A program made the translations under genes and the position numbers. Positions 6,957-13,771 of a stretch of DNA of 13,841 nucleotides are shown here, one piece after another. Every line of letters begins with the position of its first letter. Position 1 is the first letter of the stretch. Origin of the DNA: an uncultured Arcobacter sp. (GTDB lineage: Bacteria; Campylobacterota; Campylobacteria; Campylobacterales; Arcobacteraceae); the NCBI GenBank assembly GCA_937860115.1, contig CALMBI010000070.1, positions 1 through 13,841 on the forward strand. The letters run 5' to 3'. The notes under the pieces are model-generated. The model was not told the DNA's origin, ran no database searches, and saw only the letters and a program-made list of their open reading frames with translations.

Positions 6957-9245
6957 ATGATAAATAGACGAAATTTTTTAAAGCAATCACTACATTTTTC
7001 TACAATCCCATTGATCGATTTAAGTTCAAATGAAATAAAAGAACCAAATCAATCTAAAGATCAAAAAAAAGTTGATGAAAAAAAAATTATCCAAATCAAA
7101 TTTCAAGAAAATTCTCTATGTCCACTCTGCTCAATAGGATGTAGAACTATTTTAAATAAACTTTCAACAAATGATCAGATAACCATCGAATCAATCAAAC
7201 CAGATTCTCAAAGTCCAATAAATAATGGTTTATTATGTGCAAAATTTGAGAATTTTCCTACAATGCAAAATGAAACTCAAACAAGGATCACAACTCCGCT
7301 TTTAAAAATGAAAAATGGTGTATTTGCTAAAGATGGAATTTTAACTGAAATTACATGGCAAGAAGCTTTTGATATTATGGAAAAAAAAGCTAAAGAGGGA
7401 TTAAAAACCACTGGTGTAGATGGTGTTGGAGCTATTATAAGTGAATCACTCTCTTTGTATGAACAATATGCACTTGGAAAGCTTTTTAAAGCAGGACTAC
7501 GATCAAATAATATACTCAATCTTAACGATGAGATCCAAAGAAATAGTTTTGCTACTATCCAAACATTAGGGGTAGATGGATCAAATGGAACTTTAGATGA
7601 TCTTATTTATTGTGACAATTTTATATCATTTGATATAGATTGGAATACAGATTATGGAGTCTTAAGGTCTAAGTTATATGATAAAAAATTTAAAAATCAA
7701 AAGTCAAGATTTATCAATATTATTCAAGATCAATCTTATATGTTTTTGGATGCAGATTCTAATCTTCTTATAAAACCAGATAGTCAATTATCGCTGTTTA
7801 ACTTTTTGATCAACCAACTTCTTCAAACAATCACAAAAGATGAATTTGATTATGAAAAAGGATCTTATATCTTTGCATTGTTTGATGATCAAGTGATCGA
7901 AAATGATGACAGATATTTACAATGGGAATTACCATTTGATAGATACAAACAACATTTTAAACAATTTGATTTTGATTATCTTCTAAAGAGTGTTAAAACA
8001 AATGAAGAATCAGTTTCATCTTTTACATATAAAATAAGATTTTTAATAGATGCTTATCTTAAAAATGAAACAAAAACACTTTTTTACTTTGAAGCTAAAA
8101 GAGATTCGCTCCTTACAAAAACAAATATTATGCTTCATAGCTTATATATTTTATCAAACAAATATGGTATTGAAGGAAGTGGGGTCATCTCACTACATAA
8201 AGAGAAGCCATCAGCAACATCTTCAAATTACAGTGGAACATTCAGTACAAGACTTCCTGCTGGCAACTTTACTAAATACAAGCAACACAGACAAAAAGCT
8301 GAATCGATTTGGAGAATACCAGAACACACACTAAACAGCATAGCTTCATCAAATCCATACGATACGTTGCAAAAATATTGTAACAACACGACAAAGTTTT
8401 TATGGATAATGGGTGCAAATAGTGATGATCTAAAACTCTATCAAGATTATCTTACAGGGATCCAAAATGGTTTTTTAGTCTATTCAAGTAGTCATTATGA
8501 TGATTTTACCCTAGAAGCTGATCTTATACTTCCATCTACTACTTTTTTTGAAAAATCGGTTGCCTATGAGAATTCTTTTAGGCAACTTGCACTTTCAAAT
8601 CAGCAACTTGTACCGTATGAAAATAGCATGAGTGAATTATGGCAAATTTTGGAATTTTCAAAAAGATTTAGACTCAAAGACACATACAAAGAACTCAAAA
8701 TAGATACTATTTATGGAACAAAAAATATTTTAAATGAACTTGAACCATTTGGTTACACACCTTCAAATACACTTTTTGAGGTTCTCTTTTTAAACAAAAC
8801 AGCTCAAAAATATAAGCTTAGTGCCGAAAATTATTTTAATCCGTTTTATATCAATAGTGAAGTAAAAGGGGATATGAGAAAAGTTTTTGGAGGGGATGGT
8901 ACACTTTTTAGTGGATATAAAATATTTATTCAGAGATATCTTTTTGAGGAGATGAGACTATTTGGGCTTGGATTTGGATACGATTTAGCAACTTTTGCTC
9001 AATATTCAAGTAATTTTTACGGAAGTTGGCCTATTATTTTCAATTCACAAACTAATCACCGTTTTAGTATACAAAATGATCAATATGCAAAAAGAATAGC
9101 AACAAATAGTGATCAGTTTATCTTTTATGGAAATCTAGGAAATAAACAACTTCCAACGGGTAATCTAGAAGAGATAACACTAAAGAGTTCTAAAGAGTTA
9201 AAAAATAGAGCAAAAATATTTACAGGGAAAGAAAAGAGTAGATGA
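6957..9245 (+). CDS. NapA-like molybdopterin oxidoreductase, degenerate and lacking the C-terminal domain
   Basis: The 762-residue protein is a diverged relative of periplasmic nitrate reductase NapA. Kept features: a 4Fe-4S motif C55-x2-C58-x3-C62 with C94, a lysine two residues after C94, and NapA-like stretches RSNNI (182-186), GTFSTRLPAG (427-436), ADLILPS (521-527), ELWQILEFSKRFRLK (560-574), EVKGDMRKVFGGDGTLFSGY (635-654) and YLFEEMRLFGLGFGYDLATF (661-680). Lost features: NapA's Mo-ligand cysteine (NARHCMAS) has no counterpart in 187-205, and the NapA MGFNQH segment reads FEAKRDSLL (378-386). The protein ends at NRAKIF, where NapA continues for roughly 140 residues of cofactor-binding domain. 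It is therefore probably not a nitrate reductase. The start MINRRNFLKQS gives a Tat-like RR motif, but the hydrophobic stretch is poor and no AxA cleavage site is seen. An in-frame TTG at 6888 is less likely because it buries this motif. It overlaps the next gene by 4 bp. Confidence 0.85.
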   Translation: MINRRNFLKQSLHFSTIPLIDLSSNEIKEPNQSKDQKKVDEKKIIQIKFQENSLCPLCSIGCRTILNKLSTNDQITIESIKPDSQSPINNGLLCAKFENFPTMQNETQTRITTPLLKMKNGVFAKDGILTEITWQEAFDIMEKKAKEGLKTTGVDGVGAIISESLSLYEQYALGKLFKAGLRSNNILNLNDEIQRNSFATIQTLGVDGSNGTLDDLIYCDNFISFDIDWNTDYGVLRSKLYDKKFKNQKSRFINIIQDQSYMFLDADSNLLIKPDSQLSLFNFLINQLLQTITKDEFDYEKGSYIFALFDDQVIENDDRYLQWELPFDRYKQHFKQFDFDYLLKSVKTNEESVSSFTYKIRFLIDAYLKNETKTLFYFEAKRDSLLTKTNIMLHSLYILSNKYGIEGSGVISLHKEKPSATSSNYSGTFSTRLPAGNFTKYKQHRQKAESIWRIPEHTLNSIASSNPYDTLQKYCNNTTKFLWIMGANSDDLKLYQDYLTGIQNGFLVYSSSHYDDFTLEADLILPSTTFFEKSVAYENSFRQLALSNQQLVPYENSMSELWQILEFSKRFRLKDTYKELKIDTIYGTKNILNELEPFGYTPSNTLFEVLFLNKTAQKYKLSAENYFNPFYINSEVKGDMRKVFGGDGTLFSGYKIFIQRYLFEEMRLFGLGFGYDLATFAQYSSNFYGSWPIIFNSQTNHRFSIQNDQYAKRIATNSDQFIFYGNLGNKQLPTGNLEEITLKSSKELKNRAKIFTGKEKSR

Positions 9246-9982
9246 AAAAATTTATCACCATATCACAAACAGCACAGCAGATTCTAAAATCTGCAAAATT
9301 ATCAGCAGAACTTCCAATTAATACTTTTATCCATGGACAAAAAGGTGTTGGAAAAATTCTTTTAGCCAAAGAGATTCTTCCTGATGCACCTGTATTTTGT
9401 GCAGCGGAATTAGAAAAATTGATCAACAATAAACAGATCGATCTTGGAAATTATGATGCACTTATTTTAGAAGATGTTGATAATATTCTCAATATTGAAG
9501 AGTTTTTTAAAGCACTTCAAAATCATAAACTTGTGGCAACTGCAATTGAAAAAAATGATAAATTCAATCAATATTTTGCAATCAAAATCGAGATCCCACC
9601 ACTCAAAGAGAGACCTGAAGATCTTGAAGAGATCTGTGAAATCTACAAAAAAGAAGCAATAAGTATCTATAACACCCATGTACCTATCAAAAATCTTGAA
9701 CTTGATTTAAGTGAAAATGGAATCACACTCAAACAATCAATCTACAAATCTGTAATGCTTCAATCTATGAATACAAAAGATATCTTAGAAACTATGGAGA
9801 TCTACCTAACAAAAAAACTAGAAAGTGGATCAACATATCGAGACCTTATAGAAGTATTTGAGATACCTTTGCTTCAGGCTGCTAAAAAGATCTACAAATC
9901 ACAACTCCAAATGGCTGATAAACTAGAGATCAATAGAATAACACTACGAAAAAAAATACAACAATATTTTGGAGAACTATAA
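9242..9982 (+). CDS. NtrC-like protein: degenerate sigma-54 activator ATPase with Fis-type HTH
   Basis: The 246 residues align in order with the AAA+ and DNA-binding parts of NtrC-family activators. Walker A is GQKGVGK (32-38). FCAAELEKLI (52-61) matches the segment that normally leads into ELFGHEKGAFTGA. Walker B-like LILEDVDNI follows at 74-82, then IPPLKERPEDLEEI (118-131). A Fis-like helix-turn-helix spans about 208-243 (PLLQAAKK ... ADKLEINRITLRKKIQQY). Missing are the receiver domain, the whole GAFTGA loop that touches sigma-54, and the usual FREDLYYRL region with the arginine finger. It probably binds DNA and perhaps ATP, but should not open sigma-54 promoters by the classical route. 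Its ATG overlaps the NapA-like stop (ATGA) and its stop overlaps the next ATG (TAATG), so translation is coupled. Whether it activates, represses or titrates is unknown. Confidence 0.8.
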   Translation: MKKFITISQTAQQILKSAKLSAELPINTFIHGQKGVGKILLAKEILPDAPVFCAAELEKLINNKQIDLGNYDALILEDVDNILNIEEFFKALQNHKLVATAIEKNDKFNQYFAIKIEIPPLKERPEDLEEICEIYKKEAISIYNTHVPIKNLELDLSENGITLKQSIYKSVMLQSMNTKDILETMEIYLTKKLESGSTYRDLIEVFEIPLLQAAKKIYKSQLQMADKLEINRITLRKKIQQYFGEL

Positions 9983-10668
9983 TGACTATATTTGAAGAAG
10001 TTTTAGAACACGATCTCAATCCATTTATTATGTTTGATGGTGATGGGAGAATCAAAAATTTTAATAAAGAAGCAGAATTTTTACTCAACTTTGCATCACA
10101 AAAAGAACTTTTTGATCTTACAGTTTCATACGCTAGTAAAACTTTTGGTTTTAAAAGAGAATTTATTAATATCACATTTGAGAAACAATCATTTTATGCC
10201 ATTTTAGTTGGGTATCTAAGTGATGATGAGATCATTTTACGACTCTATAAAGAGGTAAGTGGATCAAAACTTACAAAACTAGATCATAATAATCTCAAAG
10301 AAACAAATCTTTTTACCCTTATTGAACTCTCTAAAAACACCACGCTACTTGGATGTGATCTAATAATCGAAGAGATATATGATGTTTCTATTCCTTTACT
10401 CAAACTCAATGTCAATGATTTTTTACTCTGTATTAATAATATTTTTGAGCATCTCAAAGATCAAAATCATATCACTCTTAAAGTATCAATCAAAACAGGT
10501 GAATATGAAGTGATCAACAATAAAAAATATAAAATTGTTGCTGTAGAATTTGTGGCACATGAGAAGATAGATTTTAGACCACTTGCAACCCAAGGGAATA
10601 AAGTTGATATTTTAGTTTTAACTCATAAAAATAATGTAATAAAGGTCGAACTTCCACTTATTGTATAA
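9982..10668 (+). CDS. PAS protein with degenerate histidine-kinase-like C-terminus (NtrB-like remnant)
   Basis: The 228-residue product begins with a PAS-type segment, NPFIMFDGDGRIKNFNKEAE (13-32). The rest resembles a worn-down kinase ATPase module: VNDFLLCINNIFEHLKD (144-160) sits where an N box (xxNLLxNAxxA) would be, followed by a strand HITLKVSI (163-170). The C-terminus NVIKVELPLIV resembles the last strand of HATPase domains. I see no phospho-accepting histidine in a proper H box and no glycine-rich G1/G2 boxes, so autophosphorylation is unlikely. The shape and position next to an NtrC-like gene suggest descent from NtrB. There is no membrane segment, so it should be cytoplasmic. Its start codon overlaps the preceding stop by one base. 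The PAS call is fairly safe; the kinase ancestry is inference. Confidence 0.65.
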   Translation: MTIFEEVLEHDLNPFIMFDGDGRIKNFNKEAEFLLNFASQKELFDLTVSYASKTFGFKREFINITFEKQSFYAILVGYLSDDEIILRLYKEVSGSKLTKLDHNNLKETNLFTLIELSKNTTLLGCDLIIEEIYDVSIPLLKLNVNDFLLCINNIFEHLKDQNHITLKVSIKTGEYEVINNKKYKIVAVEFVAHEKIDFRPLATQGNKVDILVLTHKNNVIKVELPLIV

Positions 10669-10709
10669 AAAATATACATTTTCTAACTAAATTTTTCTTT
10701 GAAAAATAC

Positions 10710-10715
10710 TATAAT
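10710..10715 (+). promoter_or_regulatory. -10 box of a possible amtB-glnK promoter
   Basis: A perfect TATAAT lies 31 nt before the amtB ATG, in the 78-nt gap after the PAS gene. There is no good -35 box, and no sigma-54 TGGCAC-N5-TTGCA site is visible. The ammonium genes could be transcribed from here, by read-through from the upstream triad, or both. Confidence 0.45.
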
Positions 10716-10746
10716 CTCCTAAATTTGCTAAATTAAGGAGAATTTG

Positions 10747-11919
10747 ATGGATGGAAATGTAGCTTATGTAATCAATACACTCTATGCACTTTTTGCATTT
10801 GTGTTGATTATTTTTATGGTTCCAGGGTTTGCAATGCTCGAAGCTGGAATCGTTAGAACAAAAAACGTTACTTCTGTACTTACTATGAACACAATGATCT
10901 ATGCTTTTGCATCTACTGGATTTTTACTAGTGGGTTACAATATAGCGTTTGGTGACTTTGGAAGTGAAACAATGAGTAAATGGGCTTTTTTACTCTTTCA
11001 AATGGCTTTTGTTGGAAAAGTTGTAAACATCATGAGTGGTGGAGTAAGTGAAAGAGCTAAAATCGTGCCTCTTACATTTTTTACAGTGATCATGTCAACT
11101 ATACTTTACCCATTAGTTGTAAACTGGTCTTGGGGACAAGATATGCTTGCTGATACTGCACTTGATCTTAATATGTATGACCTTGCAGGAAGTACTGTTA
11201 TCCATTCAACTGGTGGTTGGGCACTCCTTGCTGCTATTCTCATCATTGGAGCTAGAAGAGGAAGATATCCAAAAGAAGGCGGAGTGAGAGTAATTCCTGC
11301 TTCAAATATTCCACTTTTAACACTTGGTGCTTTTTTACTCTGGATTGGATGGTTTGGATTTAATGGTGGAAGTGTAGGAAATTTCTCTTCACCACAATCA
11401 GCTGACGCTGTTGCACTTACTATTTTAAATACAAATACTGCAGGTCTTATTGGGGCAATTGTAGCAGGTGGATTGATGCTTGCAAAATACAAAAAACTCG
11501 ATATCACTATGATCTTAAATGGTGCATTAGGTGGACTTGTAGCAGTTACAGCAGGACCAGATCTTTATAGCATCTATCAACCTATTTTAGTAGGTGGTAT
11601 CGGTGGAGCACTTGTAGTATTTGCAGTACCATTTTTTGATAAACTCAAACTTGATGATCCTGTTGGAGCACTCTCTGTTCACCTTGTAAATGGTATCTGG
11701 GGGACATTAGCTGTTGGAATCTTTACAGACAAGCTTTTTATCGATCAACTCAAAGGTGTAGTTGTAATTGGTGTGTTTGCTTTTGTAAGTAGTTATGTTG
11801 TATTATACATCCTTAATAAAATCGTTCCGCTCAGAGCTAAAAATGATGAAGAGTTAGAGGGTCTTGATGTGAATGAGTGTGGGGTAGAAGCGTACCCTGA
11901 ATTTAAACGAGCGTTCTAA
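10747..11919 (+). CDS. amtB: Ammonium transporter AmtB (Amt/MEP/Rh family)
   Basis: AmtB is a trimeric inner-membrane channel that recruits ammonium and conducts it inward. The 390-residue product has about 11 membrane segments. Family landmarks are GFAMLEAGIVRTKN (27-40), the GGVSERAK stretch (98-105), the twin pore histidines H153 (DLAGSTVIHSTGG) and H312 (GALSVHLVNGIWG), and the GWFGFNGGS loop (201-209). The cytoplasmic tail EELEGLDVNECGVEAYPEF is the region that docks PII in this family, which suits the glnK gene that follows. The frame can open at a TTG at 10744. I chose the ATG at 10747, which has AAGGAG exactly 6 nt upstream. No cleavable signal peptide is evident. Confidence 0.97.
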   Translation: MDGNVAYVINTLYALFAFVLIIFMVPGFAMLEAGIVRTKNVTSVLTMNTMIYAFASTGFLLVGYNIAFGDFGSETMSKWAFLLFQMAFVGKVVNIMSGGVSERAKIVPLTFFTVIMSTILYPLVVNWSWGQDMLADTALDLNMYDLAGSTVIHSTGGWALLAAILIIGARRGRYPKEGGVRVIPASNIPLLTLGAFLLWIGWFGFNGGSVGNFSSPQSADAVALTILNTNTAGLIGAIVAGGLMLAKYKKLDITMILNGALGGLVAVTAGPDLYSIYQPILVGGIGGALVVFAVPFFDKLKLDDPVGALSVHLVNGIWGTLAVGIFTDKLFIDQLKGVVVIGVFAFVSSYVVLYILNKIVPLRAKNDEELEGLDVNECGVEAYPEFKRAF

Positions 11920-11975
11920 AACTTGTTTAACAAATTTTAGGCCATATACTTTAATACGAAAGGAAATCAAATATT

Positions 11976-12314
11976 ATGAAACGAATAGAAGCAATTATCA
12001 AACCATTTAAACTTGAAGATGTAAAAGATGCGCTCAGTGAAGCTGGTATTACAGGGATGACTGTATCAGATGTAAAGGGGTACGGAAGACAACAAGGGCA
12101 TAGTGAACTTTATAGAGGTGCTGAGTATGTTGTAGATTTTTTACCAAAAATCAAAATTGATCTTGTCGTTGATGAAAAAGATGTAGAGACTGTTACTGAG
12201 CTTATCGTAAAAGCAGCAAGAACAGGAAAAATCGGAGATGGAAAAATATTTGTATCTTCAGTTGAAAAAATCATAAGAATAAGAACAGGTGAGGAAGACG
12301 AAGAAGCTATATAG
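11976..12314 (+). CDS. glnK: Nitrogen regulatory protein PII (GlnK/GlnB family)
   Basis: PII proteins are trimers that sense 2-oxoglutarate and ATP/ADP and report nitrogen status; GlnK types plug AmtB when ammonium is plentiful. The 112-residue product shows MKRIEAIIKPFKLEDVKDAL, the T-loop signature KGYGRQQGHSELYRGAEY (34-51) with the modifiable tyrosine Y51, and the ATP-binding TGKIGDGKIFV near the C-terminus. AGGA (11961-11964) precedes the ATG by 11 nt. It follows amtB by 56 nt on the same strand, so the order is amtB-glnK rather than the common glnK-amtB. Linkage to amtB supports the glnK name; glnB would be the alternative. A REP hairpin starts 15 nt after the stop and may act as the 3' end of the transcript. 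Confidence 0.95.
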   Translation: MKRIEAIIKPFKLEDVKDALSEAGITGMTVSDVKGYGRQQGHSELYRGAEYVVDFLPKIKIDLVVDEKDVETVTELIVKAARTGKIGDGKIFVSSVEKIIRIRTGEEDEEAI

Positions 12315-12329
12315 TTTCTTTGATATATC

Positions 12330-12358
12330 CCCTCGTTCCCACTCTCCTGAGTGGGAAT
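12330..12358 (-). repeat. REP hairpin, left copy
   Basis: Read on the minus strand, this 29-nt unit is a perfect 9-bp stem (TTCCCACTC / GAGTGGGAA) with loop AGGA, followed by CGAGGG. It differs from the right copy only in one loop base and lies in inverted orientation to it. It starts 15 nt after the glnK stop. There is no T-tract, so it is not a standard terminator. Confidence 0.9.
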
Positions 12359-12373
12359 CCATATCTCTAAAAT

Positions 12374-12907
12374 TTACCACATCTTTTCAATCTCAATCAA
12401 CCCATCAACACCTTCATAATCCCTAGCACTACTATATCTCCAATATTTAGCCTCATCGACATAACCTCTTTTGACTGGATTTTGATGGATATAGTTTATC
12501 TTTTCTATCATCATCTTTTCAGTTGTGATAAGTTTTGGTTGAATTCCCTCTTGCCATAATTGAAAATCTCTATCTTTTTTATGAGCTTTTTTATAAAACT
12601 CGAGTTGGTCAAGTATTGTTTTGACATTCTTCACTTTAAGTAAATCTATAATTTGTCTTGCTGTATATTTTTTAAATTTTGTCATACTTTTTCCTATATC
12701 ATCACTACTTGCTACCAAATGAAGATGATTTTCTAGTATCACATAAGCATAAATCTGAAAGTTATCATTTTGTTGGAGATACTTGAAGCACTCAAAGATT
12801 ATATCAGTCGTTTCGGTTCTTGTAAATATCGGTATCCAATGCAGTATTGTACAAGTTATAAAATGTGGATGTGTTGATTCGTATATTTTGTATCTGCTTC
12901 TACCCAT
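12374..12907 (-). CDS. REP-associated tyrosine transposase (RAYT, IS200-like Y1 family)
   Basis: RAYT proteins cut and join single-stranded DNA at REP hairpins, using an HUH metal site and one tyrosine nucleophile. The 177-residue product shows the family N-terminus GRSRYKIY..THPHFITCT, the HUH motif H61-L-H63 in ENHLHLVAS, a likely catalytic Y81 in KFKKYTARQI, and the C-terminal YIHQNPVKRGYV...YWRYSSARDY. All key residues are present and the frame is intact, so the enzyme may be active. The ATG at 12907 has no clear ribosome site, which is common for tightly controlled transposases. The gene is flanked by inverted REP hairpins whose bases it presumably recognises. Confidence 0.93.
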   Translation of the reverse strand: MGRSRYKIYESTHPHFITCTILHWIPIFTRTETTDIIFECFKYLQQNDNFQIYAYVILENHLHLVASSDDIGKSMTKFKKYTARQIIDLLKVKNVKTILDQLEFYKKAHKKDRDFQLWQEGIQPKLITTEKMMIEKINYIHQNPVKRGYVDEAKYWRYSSARDYEGVDGLIEIEKMW

Positions 12908-12976
12908 TTGGTAGTTTATTGTAGTTTTGCTTTAGTTTTTGTTTGTGATGTATGGTATTGATATGTGGATATATGC

Positions 12977-13005
12977 ATTCCCACTCAAGAGAGTGGGAAC
13001 GAGGG
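12977..13005 (+). repeat. REP hairpin, right copy
   Basis: ATTCCCACTC, loop AAGA, GAGTGGGAA, then CGAGGG on the plus strand. It matches the left copy at 28 of 29 positions, the one change being in the loop. It sits 69 nt upstream of the transposase start and 62 nt downstream of the outer-membrane protein stop. Confidence 0.9.
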
Positions 13006-13067
13006 AATGAATTCTATCTTTTTTGTTTTTGTTGGTGTTAAATTTCGATTTTTAGTGCTAAGAAATT

Positions 13068-13688
13068 TTAGAATTTGAAGTTATATCCAAAATATAATCT
13101 GCTCATTTTGTCAAACTCTAAATCAATTTTTATATTATCTGCTCCATCAGCAATTGCAATTGATTCACTACCTGAAGTTGATAAACTAAAATCATATCCT
13201 ATGGTTAAAAATGATTTTTCATCAATTTTATAATCTGTTCCAAATCCTAACATTAGAGCTTTTGTATCAATATCAAGTGTATATGAAGTGTCTTCAATAT
13301 CAATACTATAAGAATTCATCATATAACCTAAACTAACAAATGGTTTCCAATTATGGTTTTGTCTTTGCAGTGAAGATTGGTCTATGTAATAGCTATATCC
13401 AAGGTCAATAGACTTCATTGAGCTTCCTGCTTCTGTATTATATTTTGTATAACCTATTGAAAGTTTATGAGTATTATCAATAACTGTTCCACCTAATACT
13501 GAAATTGTAGCCTCGCTATCACTTTCTGATAGTGTTGTATTAATTGATGTGCCACTAATTGTGCCACTAACTTTTGTTTTCATTGTTGCTTGTCCATTTC
13601 CAAGACCAATTCCTATGAATGGTTCACTTTGTGCAAAAGCACTTGAACTAACCAATAACATTACTGCTAAAACTAAATTTTTTTTCAT
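13068..13688 (-). CDS. Small outer-membrane beta-barrel protein
   Basis: The 206-residue product has a typical Sec signal peptide (MKKNLVLAVMLLVSSSAFA, likely cut after A19). Alternating-polarity strands with GIGLG, LSIGYTKY, DLGYSYY, FVSLGYMM, LMLGFGTDY, LTIGYDFS and a final YFGYNFKF follow. Ending on phenylalanine after an aromatic strand is the outer-membrane assembly signal. The size and strand count suggest an 8-stranded barrel of the OmpA/OmpW-like or outer-membrane beta-barrel type. Periplasmic or surface loops are rich in Ser and Thr. I do not recognise a specific function. The ATG at 13688 is preceded by AAGGA. The gene is monocistronic here, with its own -10 box. Confidence 0.85.
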   Translation of the reverse strand: MKKNLVLAVMLLVSSSAFAQSEPFIGIGLGNGQATMKTKVSGTISGTSINTTLSESDSEATISVLGGTVIDNTHKLSIGYTKYNTEAGSSMKSIDLGYSYYIDQSSLQRQNHNWKPFVSLGYMMNSYSIDIEDTSYTLDIDTKALMLGFGTDYKIDEKSFLTIGYDFSLSTSGSESIAIADGADNIKIDLEFDKMSRLYFGYNFKF

Positions 13689-13720
13689 TTTTTTTCCTTA
13701 TTTTTTTATGTTGCAAGAAA

Positions 13721-13726
13721 ATTATA
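13721..13726 (-). promoter_or_regulatory. -10 box of the outer-membrane protein gene
   Basis: On the minus strand GCTATAATTTTC gives a perfect TATAAT, with transcription expected near 13714, about 25 nt before the ATG. No -35 box at the proper distance is convincing. An imperfect 17-bp palindrome (ACATTTCTATAGAATGT, 13751-13767) lies just upstream and could be an operator. Confidence 0.6.
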
Positions 13727-13771
13727 GCTTAAAATTGTAATATTTGTGTAACATTTCTATAGAATGTAAGA

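Larger units (their letters stand above)
12330..13005 (-). mobile_element. REP-bounded RAYT element inserted between glnK and an outer-membrane gene
   Basis: The 676-bp unit consists of two inverted 29-nt REP hairpins with a tyrosine (HUH-type) transposase gene between them. This is the usual layout of REP-associated tyrosine transposase loci. No target-site duplication is visible, as expected for this enzyme class, which works through single-stranded DNA. Whether the unit still moves, or serves only to spread REP hairpins, cannot be told here. Confidence 0.8.

Noticed and set aside
7505..7620. C219 (IYCD) of the NapA-like protein as a substitute Mo ligand
   Set aside because: In the alignment it falls well after the ligand loop, in a strand where NapA has no ligand, so it is not a plausible replacement without structural proof.
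9220..9429. Open minus-strand frame across the junction of the NapA-like and NtrC-like genes
   Set aside because: It is a shadow of the plus-strand genes, has no recognisable protein features and no ribosome site.
9246..9500. A frameshift that would restore the missing NapA C-terminal domain
   Set aside because: No frame after the stop shows the NapA continuation. The DNA codes cleanly for the NtrC-like protein starting 4 bp before the stop, so the shortening is real gene structure.
13052..13062. A CIRCE-like half site (minus strand TTAGCACTA) downstream of the outer-membrane gene
   Set aside because: No second half at the nine-base spacing and the position is after a gene, not before one.
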